A DNA stretch of 9,185 bases. Source: Nitratifractor sp. GTDB lineage: Bacteria; Campylobacterota; Campylobacteria; Campylobacterales; Sulfurovaceae. The DNA lies in NCBI GenBank assembly GCA_024762845.1, contig JANTGQ010000042.1, forward strand, positions 1-9,185, read 5' to 3'. The notes beneath the pieces were generated by a model, which worked only from the letters and a program-made list of their open reading frames with translations, searched no databases and was not told the DNA's origin. The position numbers and the translations under genes were made by a program. Shown piece after piece: positions 1 to 6,110 of this stretch; positions within the stretch are counted from its first letter, which is position 1; every line of letters begins with the position of its first letter.

Positions 1-2
1 TT

Positions 3-992
3 CCAGCTGGACTGGTTGCCATTGTGGTACTTACCCTTCTTGTATATTTTCTACAACTAGAGACCAAAAATATTGGCGACCTTGCCAACCTTTCGCAGTA
101 CAAGGGGCAACTACCGCAATTTTCTATACCAGATACACTCTTTAGCCTCGAAGCCCTTAAGATGACCTTGCCTTATGCAGTTATCGCAGCACTTGTTGGT
201 TTAATAGAGTCACTATTGACTCTTGCCGTTTTAGACGAAATTAGCGGCACAAGAGGCAGCGGAAACAAAGAGTGCGTTGCATTAGGACTTGGTAACTTTA
301 CATGCGGCTTCTTTGGTGCAATGCCAGGATGCGCGATGATAGGACAATCTGTTATCAACTATACATCAGGTGGTTTGGGACGACTCTCCTCTTTTACTGC
401 TGCTGTTGGTCTAATGATTCTAGTCGCATTCTTAACAGATACATTGCAGCTTATTCCAATTGGGGTTTTAGTGGGTATTATGTTTATGGTAAGTATCGGA
501 ACCTTTGAGTGGAGTAGTTTTAGCCACCTTAAAAAAATGCCAAAAGAGGATGCACTTGTAATGGTAACAGTTACGGTAATTACAATCTTCTTTGACTTGG
601 CAGTAGCAGTAATCGCAGGTATAATAATCTCTGCACTGGTCTTTGCCTGGAAACACGCAAAAATCTACGCCCACACCCGCCCATTAGGACAAAATGGAAA
701 ACTATACGAACTAAACGGACCCCTATTTTTCGCATCTGTACAATCATTCAACGACAATTTCGACATCGAAAACGACCCAAAATATGTAATTATAGACTTC
801 AAAAACGCAAAAGTAATGGACTCGTCAGGAGTAGAAGCAATAGAAAAACTAACAAAAAAATATGCAGATCTCGGCAAAAAAGTAACCCTCCGCCACCTAA
901 GCGCCGACTGCAAAGCCACCCTAAAAAGAGCCAACGCCAACATAACCCAAGAAGAGGACGACCCAGACTATAAAGTCGTAAGAGACTACTAG
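3..992 (+). CDS. SulP family inorganic anion transporter, C-terminal part with STAS domain (5' end outside window)
   Basis: The reading frame is already open at the window edge, so this is the last 329 residues of a protein normally around 500 or more; the GTG at 24 is internal. SulP proteins carry anions such as sulfate or bicarbonate across the inner membrane. Seen: several hydrophobic membrane segments, the motif GTRGSGNKE (about nt 249-275), the stretch GAMPGCAMIGQS (about nt 318-353), IGTFEWSSF after a long hydrophobic segment, and a last membrane helix ending near nt 650. A cytoplasmic STAS domain follows, with the hallmark DSSG at nt 819-830. The motif set resembles the bacterial SulP subgroup that includes BicA-like and DauA-like proteins; the substrate cannot be decided from this part. 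Codon use changes sharply near nt 650: about 64 of 209 codons end in T before it, about 9 of 113 after it. The family call is firm, the substrate open. Confidence 0.93.
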   Translation, partial: PAGLVAIVVLTLLVYFLQLETKNIGDLANLSQYKGQLPQFSIPDTLFSLEALKMTLPYAVIAALVGLIESLLTLAVLDEISGTRGSGNKECVALGLGNFTCGFFGAMPGCAMIGQSVINYTSGGLGRLSSFTAAVGLMILVAFLTDTLQLIPIGVLVGIMFMVSIGTFEWSSFSHLKKMPKEDALVMVTVTVITIFFDLAVAVIAGIIISALVFAWKHAKIYAHTRPLGQNGKLYELNGPLFFASVQSFNDNFDIENDPKYVIIDFKNAKVMDSSGVEAIEKLTKKYADLGKKVTLRHLSADCKATLKRANANITQEEDDPDYKVVRDY

Positions 993-1162
993 GGACTCGT
1001 AGGAAAGATCTATTTATTCGATGAACATTATAGTCCGATTTGCCTTATGTTTTCCAATTAACAGACACTATTAATTGTACCTTGAATAAGATATTTTTTG
1101 CTTGTAAAAGTAGATACTCTCCCTAAAATCTCAACTCTGCACCGATTTGTTTCGAGGAAGTT

Positions 1163-1231
1163 TTTGCTACGCAAACCGCATTTGCTAACTTTGCTTCGTT
1201 TTTTTCTCTTGTGAAGCGAAGCGGTGGCAAA
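1163..1231. repeat. Nested inverted repeats (hairpin cluster)
   Basis: A small hairpin, TTTGC-TAC-GCAAA, lies at 1163-1175. A larger imperfect one follows: TTTGC (1181-1185) can pair with GCAAA (1227-1231), and GCTTCG (1193-1198) with CGAAGC (1217-1222), enclosing a T-rich loop. The region is richer in G+C than its surroundings. It could be a transcript-end structure for the SulP gene or part of a dispersed repeat; neither arm is followed by a good T-run, so a classic intrinsic terminator is not supported. Confidence 0.45.
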
Positions 1232-1396
1232 GCCATCACTCTCTTTGAGAAAAAAAATGAAGGTACAAGCACTTACATCTATAAGAGATACAAATATCAA
1301 ATTGCAAGTTGCTAGCTGGGCAGTGAATAAATAACCTTTCCCAGTCCCAATTCCACAATACTACAAGAAGTGGACAGACCAAAACTAAAAAGTTGC

Positions 1397-1414
1397 AAAA
1401 GAGTATTAATACTC
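1397..1414 (-). terminator. Candidate weak terminator of the acidic-protein gene
   Basis: Read on the minus strand, the palindrome GAGTATTAATACTC (14 bases, perfect) is followed by TTTT. It lies 38 bases beyond the stop codon of the 225-residue gene. The stem is short and A/T-rich, so it would be weak; alternatively it is a protein-binding palindrome. Confidence 0.35.
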
Positions 1415-1451
1415 CTCTTAACACTCCTTCTTTTTAATAAAATCCTAACTC

Positions 1452-2129
1452 TTAATTCTCTTCACAATCATCCAAATTCATATCGGTTCCAGGCAATACC
1501 TTACGCTCTGAAACTCGCTCCAAAACTTTAGTATTGGAGATAAGATCTTTTTTTGCGATATATAACTCTCCATACTCTTGGCTTGGGTCTAGATAGAACT
1601 GATCCAACTCAATATGCACACCATTTAAAGAGATTGTCTCAGGTAATAGTGTATCACATACTAACTCTAAATATCCCTCTTTTAAAACATCAAACTCGTC
1701 AAACACTGCGGCGCAATCTATATACTTCATCGTAAGAGCATCTGTTTTTTGAATATCTTTTTCTGATTTAAAATACCAAGTGCCTTTACCCTCAAAGGTT
1801 TTTACGAAAAAGAGTTCATTCTCTTTAAAGTGTTCCAGGTCTGCCAATATGTGTTTAATGTTTTCATTCTTTAACACTATACTGTCTAAACTTACTTCTT
1901 GGTCATCTACAGTTATTTTGCATTCGTCAGCTTCTAGGCTGTTAATTGTTGCAACCTCTCCTTCTGCTTCTGCCTCTCCTGTCTCTACTAACTCATTAAA
2001 AGAGTCTAAAGCCTCTACTATGTTATCTCTGGAATTAAGCTCATAAGCTTCATCTTCAAACCCATTTACTCTACTGACATTATAGATTTTAACAATTTTT
2101 ACATTACCCTCTATTCTAATTGTTGACAT
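1452..2129 (-). CDS. Hypothetical acidic cytoplasmic protein, 225 residues
   Basis: I do not recognise this family. The start chosen is the ATG at 2129, because an AAAGGAG ribosome binding site (2135-2141) sits five bases upstream and a TATAAT box lies at 2161-2166; an upstream in-frame ATG at 2180 lies before that box and lacks such signals. The product starts MSTIRIEGN and has no signal peptide or membrane segment, so it is probably cytoplasmic. It is strongly acidic: I count 51 Asp/Glu against 22 Lys/Arg. A Glu/Ala-rich stretch lies near residues 50-60 (ETGEAEAEGEVA), and the C-terminus is acidic (DDCEEN). Alternating hydrophobic residues, as in LELVCDTLLPETISLNGVHIEL split over residues 154-175, suggest beta strands. 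It is preceded by the exported DUF3298 gene in the same direction but has its own promoter, so a joint role is not implied. The gene is likely real; the function is unknown. Confidence 0.82.
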   Translation of the reverse strand: MSTIRIEGNVKIVKIYNVSRVNGFEDEAYELNSRDNIVEALDSFNELVETGEAEAEGEVATINSLEADECKITVDDQEVSLDSIVLKNENIKHILADLEHFKENELFFVKTFEGKGTWYFKSEKDIQKTDALTMKYIDCAAVFDEFDVLKEGYLELVCDTLLPETISLNGVHIELDQFYLDPSQEYGELYIAKKDLISNTKVLERVSERKVLPGTDMNLDDCEEN

Positions 2130-2134
2130 AAACT

Positions 2135-2141
2135 CTCCTTT
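2135..2141 (-). promoter_or_regulatory. Ribosome binding site fixing the start at 2129
   Basis: AAAGGAG on the minus strand, five bases before ATG. It decides the start of the acidic-protein gene, because the longer in-frame start at 2180 would place this site inside the coding region. Confidence 0.8.
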
Positions 2142-2160
2142 GTTTAAAATCCTGATTAAT

Positions 2161-2166
2161 ATTATA
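2161..2166 (-). promoter_or_regulatory. -10 box for the acidic-protein gene
   Basis: A perfect TATAAT on the minus strand, 31 bases before the ATG at 2129. The upstream sequence is T-rich (TTAGAT, TTGTGT) but has no consensus -35 at the usual spacing, as is common for sigma-70 promoters in Campylobacterota. The predicted transcript would start near 2154 with a leader of about 25 bases. Confidence 0.6.
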
Positions 2167-2228
2167 ACGCTATTTAACACAATCTAAATGCAACCTATGT
2201 CACGATATATAGGCTCTGCAAACTTTAT

Positions 2229-3440
2229 CTACTCCCCAAAACAGATTCTATTAACTCTAAATCCCTGCTGATCAAAAAACTCATGATAATCATCATATTT
2301 AAGTAAATTTTTTGTTCGTGTAGTAACACGATAATTCATACATAGATAAGAGATATTTTTAGGTACTAATAGAGTAAAAGTAAAAGTAATTTGGTCACTT
2401 TTAGTCGCAGCTTCAACAAGTGGATATTTGCTTCTTATAACTTTTTGTATCTTTTTAGAGTATATTTTACTACCAATCTTATAGAGCTTTAAATCTTTAA
2501 CATCACTACTATGCAGCTTACTTATATATTTAGCACTTTGTAAATTTGGAAACGAAAGTGACACCCAAACTTTTTTATTATTGTAGATAGAGGTATCAAC
2601 GTTTACTGTAAATTTTCGATTCTCAACTCTTTTGATATCAAATTTCAAACTGCCTTTTTCTATTTCTATCTCTTTTTTTATGCGATTCGTAGGTTTTTGA
2701 CTATCCGCAATGCTTTTGAGAAACTTTCTCTTTAAAAAAGGTTTTATTTTATAATAAGGGAGTATAAACTCTGTCATCCCACAGGCATACGCTTTAATTT
2801 CGTATGGATTGTAATGGAAAAGAAAGCCACTCTTCGTTACTGCAAAGTTTTGACTTATATAAAAATTATCTTCTAACCAACAAGCATCTGATAGAGTTTC
2901 GTTTGGTAAAAGAGTATCACTTTTCCTATATGCCAACTCTGCAATTTTTCTAAATTGAGTATTATTAAAATCCACAAGATCATCGAGTGTTAACTCTTTT
3001 TTCTCCTCTATATCATAATTAAAAAATTTTCGCCCTCCCAAACCATGAGCACCTCCTAAATAACTATAGTATGCACTCATAAGTGTAATTACAGGTTTAT
3101 TGTAATCAAAAAGTTCTAGTGACTCAGTTACCTCATAATTACCATTAAATAACTCGTCACTATCTAAATCGATATCTGATAAATAGGTTGCGAGACTCTC
3201 TTTCTTATAACTCTCATTTGCTTTTTTAATATATTTAGCAATAGATGGTTTGATCTCTTTCGATAGAATATCAGCTGTAGGAAGAGTTAGTTTTTTATAG
3301 AAGCAGAGCGTAGTTTTAGCTCCACTTTTACATTCGCTATGCTCCTGCACCACTGGTTTTAACTTGTAAAAGGGCTCTACAATATTCTGCCCCATCCCTA
3401 AACCGCAAAAGGCAAGAGCAAAAACTAATAGACGTAGCAT
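2229..3440 (-). CDS. Exported DUF3298 (RsiV/PdaC C-domain-like) protein, 403 residues
   Basis: An N-terminal signal sequence (residues 1 to about 17, MLRLLVFALAFCGLGMG) points to export by Sec; the Cys at 12 lacks a proper lipobox, so a lipoprotein is unlikely. Residues about 45-235 match the DUF4163/DUF3298 pattern: YYSYLGGAHGLGG (124-136) with the conserved GGAHG, NYD followed by LTLDDLV (150-156), and YNPYEIKAYACG plus LPYY (210-230). The same domain occurs in the extracytoplasmic part of the anti-sigma factor RsiV and in the deacetylase PdaC, where it is not the catalytic part. No deacetylase domain and no internal membrane helix are present, so neither of those roles applies directly. 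Residues about 250-403 form a Lys-rich, apparently beta-rich extension that I do not recognise. The mature part has six cysteines (37, 46, 187, 220, 367, 400), which would allow disulfides. AAGGAG lies six bases before the ATG. The domain call is good; the function is unknown. Confidence 0.85.
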   Translation of the reverse strand: MLRLLVFALAFCGLGMGQNIVEPFYKLKPVVQEHSECKSGAKTTLCFYKKLTLPTADILSKEIKPSIAKYIKKANESYKKESLATYLSDIDLDSDELFNGNYEVTESLELFDYNKPVITLMSAYYSYLGGAHGLGGRKFFNYDIEEKKELTLDDLVDFNNTQFRKIAELAYRKSDTLLPNETLSDACWLEDNFYISQNFAVTKSGFLFHYNPYEIKAYACGMTEFILPYYKIKPFLKRKFLKSIADSQKPTNRIKKEIEIEKGSLKFDIKRVENRKFTVNVDTSIYNNKKVWVSLSFPNLQSAKYISKLHSSDVKDLKLYKIGSKIYSKKIQKVIRSKYPLVEAATKSDQITFTFTLLVPKNISYLCMNYRVTTRTKNLLKYDDYHEFFDQQGFRVNRICFGE

Positions 3441-3460
3441 CTCTACTCCTTTTTCTTTTC

Positions 3461-3466
3461 ATTATA
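3461..3466 (-). promoter_or_regulatory. -10 box for the DUF3298 gene
   Basis: TATAAT on the minus strand within TTGTATAAT, 20 bases before the ATG at 3440. AAGGAG (3446-3451) lies between the two. The leader would be only about 13 bases. No consensus -35 is seen, only a T-rich upstream stretch. Confidence 0.5.
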
Positions 3467-3511
3467 CAATAAAAAGAGGGCTATGGAGTAAAAACGTTAG
3501 AATATAGCAGT

Positions 3512-3540
3512 AAAAAAAGGCTTATGAAGCAGTAGCTTCA
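3512..3540 (-). terminator. Candidate terminator of the purL-RNase T2-ABC-F operon
   Basis: On the minus strand, TGAAGC-TACT-GCTTCA forms a six-pair hairpin (3525-3540). It overlaps the last codons and the stop of the ABC-F gene. Six bases later comes a run of seven T (3512-3518). The stem is short and the gap before the T-run is longer than ideal, so efficiency may be modest. Confidence 0.5.
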
Positions 3541-5117
3541 AGATACTCTTCGTAGTTTCCTTCGAAGATATCGATTGTTCCATCATCTTTGATTTTTATA
3601 ATTTTATTTGCAAAAGCATCTATCAACTCACGGTCATGAGATACACAAATAACTCCACCTTGATATTCGTGTAGCGCTTCGCCTAGAGCAATAATAGCTT
3701 CAAGGTCGAGGTGGTTGTTTGGTTCATCCATTACTAAGAAGTTTGCACTGTCCATCATCATTTTACTTAGCATAATTCTGTGCTTCTCTCCACCAGAGCA
3801 TGCTGCTACCTCTTTACTCTGCTCTTCTCCAGAGAATAGCATTCTTCCTAAACATTTACGAATTTCATCAATATGCCACTTTTGGTCAAAGCCCTGTATC
3901 CACTCGTAAAGTTTATCGTGACTATCTAGCACTTCAGTTGTATTTTGCGGGAAATATGTTGGTGTAACGGTCTGCCCCCACTTAACTTCGCCACTATCAG
4001 GTTCTAAGTTACCCATAATTATCTCTAAAAGTGTTGTTTTACCGACACCATTGCTACCGACAATTGCTATTTTATCTGTTTTTTCCACTTTAAAAGAGAT
4101 ATCATTTAATACCTTGTGCTCACCATATGATTTAACAATATTTTTAAGCTCTAAGATTTCGTTTCCAATCTCTCTATTGGTTTTAAACATTATTGATGGG
4201 TCTCGTCTTGCAGAGATTTGAACATCTGCAATATCAAGCTTATCTAACTGCTTTTGTCTACTTGTTGCCTGTTTTGCTTTCGAAGCATTTGCGCTAAATC
4301 GTGCGATAAACTTTTCTAAATCCTCTTTCTCTTTTAACTTTTTACTACGCTCGAGCTCTGCTTGTTTTTGCATAAGGTTTGCAGCTATATACCAGTCGTC
4401 GTAGTTTCCGGTAAATTCGCGTATTGTTTTAAAGTCTAAATCTAAAATATGTGTTACCGTTGCATTTAAAAAGTGTCTATCGTGCGAGATAATTACTACT
4501 ACCCCTTCATATCTTTTGATCTCATCTTCTAACCATGCAATTGTTGCCATATCCAGGTTGTTTGTTGGCTCATCGAGTAGTAGAATATCTGGTTGCAAAA
4601 AGAGAACCTGTGCTAAGAGTATCTTTACCTTGTCTCCACCTGTAAGTGTACTCATTAAGTCATTATGTTGCTCTATTGGGAAACCAAGAGATGTTAACAG
4701 CTTCTCTACTTTTACTTCGCTCTCATAAGTTGGGTCCTCTTCGGCACAGATAATCTCTAAATCTGCCAAGCGGTTATTAACTGCATCATCATCAAAGTTC
4801 CCCTCCATATAGAGCTTCTCTTTCTCTTTTTGCGCTTCATAGAGTCTTTTGTTTCCATATAGAACCGCATCTTTAATTGCAAAATCTTCAAATGCAAACT
4901 GGTTCTGGCTTAAAACCCCAAGCTTAGCACCTGGCTGAATCTGTACCTCGCCGTCGCTCGGCTCTAGCTCTCCAGAGAGTATCTTCATAAATGTAGACTT
5001 TCCTGCACCATTTGCACCAATCAACCCGTAGCGTTTTCCTGGGTCTAGCGTTATATTTATCTTCTCAAAAAGAACTCTTTTACCATATCGTTGTGTTATA
5101 TTTACTGTACTTAACAT
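3522..5117 (-). CDS. ybiT: ABC-F family ATPase, YbiT-like (531 residues)
   Basis: This is a soluble tandem ATPase of the ABC-F family, which act on the ribosome rather than as transporters. Length and sequence match E. coli YbiT (about 530 residues), including the starting pattern, RYGLIGANGAGKSTFMKIL, and the linker segment FSANASKAKQATSR (274-287). First ATPase domain: Walker A 34-42 (GANGAGKST), signature TLTGG (157-161), Walker B ending in DEPTNNLD (182-189), switch His 212. A charged, probably coiled-coil linker spans about 245-300. Second domain: Walker A 354-361 (GSNGVGKT), signature CSGGE (440-444), Walker B ending in DEPNNHLD (464-471), switch His 494. Two mild departures from consensus are Cys 440 for Leu and Asn 467 for the usual Thr. 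There are no membrane helices. AGGAG lies ten bases before the ATG. It is the third gene of an operon, 28 bases after the RNase T2 stop. The family is certain; the YbiT subgroup is likely. Confidence 0.95.
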   Translation of the reverse strand: MLSTVNITQRYGKRVLFEKINITLDPGKRYGLIGANGAGKSTFMKILSGELEPSDGEVQIQPGAKLGVLSQNQFAFEDFAIKDAVLYGNKRLYEAQKEKEKLYMEGNFDDDAVNNRLADLEIICAEEDPTYESEVKVEKLLTSLGFPIEQHNDLMSTLTGGDKVKILLAQVLFLQPDILLLDEPTNNLDMATIAWLEDEIKRYEGVVVIISHDRHFLNATVTHILDLDFKTIREFTGNYDDWYIAANLMQKQAELERSKKLKEKEDLEKFIARFSANASKAKQATSRQKQLDKLDIADVQISARRDPSIMFKTNREIGNEILELKNIVKSYGEHKVLNDISFKVEKTDKIAIVGSNGVGKTTLLEIIMGNLEPDSGEVKWGQTVTPTYFPQNTTEVLDSHDKLYEWIQGFDQKWHIDEIRKCLGRMLFSGEEQSKEVAACSGGEKHRIMLSKMMMDSANFLVMDEPNNHLDLEAIIALGEALHEYQGGVICVSHDRELIDAFANKIIKIKDDGTIDIFEGNYEEYLEATAS

Positions 5118-5145
5118 TTATCTCTTTCTCCTAATATTATCTTCT

Positions 5146-6108
5146 CTATCTTCTAAATTTTCCGGGCGCATCTACTATCGCCTCTTGGCAATTTGAACGT
5201 ATAGTTTTTGCATTTTTAATCAATTTTGAAATATCTGAACCTTGCCCTTTTAGAGATATCCAAATCTCACTTAAAAGCGGACCTTTGCACTTCATAGCAA
5301 TTTTATTTGCAATATCTTTATCTATTAGTCGTGCTGCAACTCTTTTTATATTAAAAAGTTTAACACTTTTACCAATATTGGCTCGCAGATACTCCCCCAC
5401 TGTGGCATCTAGCTTTTTAGTCATTGTAAGCGCATCTTTAAAGTATCTGATTGGATCATTTGTATAACATGTTCCATGTTTAACCCACTCATGCCTTTGC
5501 AGTTTGCTTTGGTAGCCTGGCATATACTCTTGCATTAACGCTAATACTTTGTTATCTAAGTTCAATTTTGGCAATGCACCCCATCTATGCTGTTTATCGA
5601 GCTCTTTAATAGTGCTATTAACACTGCAGTAGACATTGTTTCGAGGTTGCGGCCATAAACCATGTAATACTAAACGATTTTTTGCATCGGAGCCATCTCT
5701 TTTACACTCTTTTTTATTCATATGCTTTTCGCAAAAAGCGTTATGCCAGCTTAAAACAAGCACTGAGTCCAAGTTGCTCTCTACACTCTTGGTAGACTCA
5801 TTTTTAGGCTCCTGCAACTCTTGTTGCATAGGCTCAACTACACTTGAACCTACAGACGCATTATTAAAACAACTGCTGCTCACCCAGCGATTAACGGGGT
5901 TTGCGCCGGGGACTCTTATAAAGTAACTCCCTTTTCGCTCCTGCAAAACAGGATAACTATGCCCCTCTTTTAAAACTACATGCCCATAGTTTTTACTATG
6001 TTTTAAGTTATTAAATGCTTCACACGCTTGTGTAGATGTAACACTTTTAGCAGTTGCCACACCACAAATAAGCACTAGAACAACAGCTGTTTTAAAATAG
6101 CCACTCAT
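5146..6108 (-). CDS. Exported ribonuclease T2 with N-terminal SH3-like segment (320 residues)
   Basis: RNase T2 enzymes cut single-stranded RNA through 2',3'-cyclic phosphate intermediates. Both catalytic segments are intact: LVLHGLWPQ (146-154, His 149) and HEWVKHGTC (206-214, His 206, Glu 207, Lys 210, His 211). The family's early strand LVLSWHNAFC (117-126) is also present. A signal peptide occupies residues 1-20 (ending GVATA), so the enzyme should act in the periplasm or outside. Between the signal and the catalytic domain, residues about 30-80 look like an SH3-like fold (GHVVLKEGHSYPVLQ, FIRVPG, RWVSSSCF), followed by a Glu/Ser/Asn-rich linker to about 113. The start codon overlaps the purL stop in TAATG and no strong ribosome binding site precedes it, so translation is probably coupled to purL. 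Likely roles are RNA scavenging or stress-related RNA turnover; this is inference. The enzyme call is firm. Confidence 0.95.
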   Translation of the reverse strand: MSGYFKTAVVLVLICGVATAKSVTSTQACEAFNNLKHSKNYGHVVLKEGHSYPVLQERKGSYFIRVPGANPVNRWVSSSCFNNASVGSSVVEPMQQELQEPKNESTKSVESNLDSVLVLSWHNAFCEKHMNKKECKRDGSDAKNRLVLHGLWPQPRNNVYCSVNSTIKELDKQHRWGALPKLNLDNKVLALMQEYMPGYQSKLQRHEWVKHGTCYTNDPIRYFKDALTMTKKLDATVGEYLRANIGKSVKLFNIKRVAARLIDKDIANKIAMKCKGPLLSEIWISLKGQGSDISKLIKNAKTIRSNCQEAIVDAPGKFRR

Positions 6109-6110
6109 TA
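6106..6110 (-). promoter_or_regulatory. TAATG stop/start overlap of purL and the RNase T2 gene
   Basis: On the minus strand, the purL stop TAA (6110-6108) shares its last A with the ATG (6108-6106) of the next gene. The preceding bases (CCAAGATATA) give no convincing Shine-Dalgarno site, so re-initiation by terminating ribosomes is the likely mode of translation. Confidence 0.8.

Larger units (their letters stand above)
993..1451. other. Convergent intergenic region without a convincing gene
   Basis: These 459 bases separate two convergent genes. The open frames on the minus strand (about 60-80 codons) have no usable ribosome binding site and look compositionally random. The region contains a cluster of TTTGC/GCAAA and GCTTCG/CGAAGC inverted repeats (1163-1231), a CTGGG/CCCAG pair around 1316-1345, and a perfect 14-base palindrome at 1401-1414. 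No clear strong terminator for the SulP gene is visible directly after its stop. The stretch from about 1070 to 1400 has the look of a non-coding repeat that may occur elsewhere in the genome, but this cannot be tested from one copy. Confidence 0.6.

Noticed and set aside
24..26. GTG as the true start of the SulP gene
   Set aside because: The frame is open to the window edge and the residues before it (PAGLVAI) continue a membrane segment typical of the family.
1058..1424. Two small minus-strand open frames in the intergenic region
   Set aside because: They have no ribosome binding site, lie over inverted repeats, and read as Cys/Phe-rich low-quality translations; treated as non-coding.
1780..2046. 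Ser/Leu-rich 88-codon plus-strand open frame opposite the acidic-protein gene
   Set aside because: It is the antisense reading of the Glu/Asp-rich gene, which has clear promoter and ribosome binding signals on the other strand.
2130..2180. Longer start (ATG at 2180) for the acidic protein
   Set aside because: It would put the TATAAT box and the AAAGGAG site inside the coding region; the ATG at 2129 fits both.
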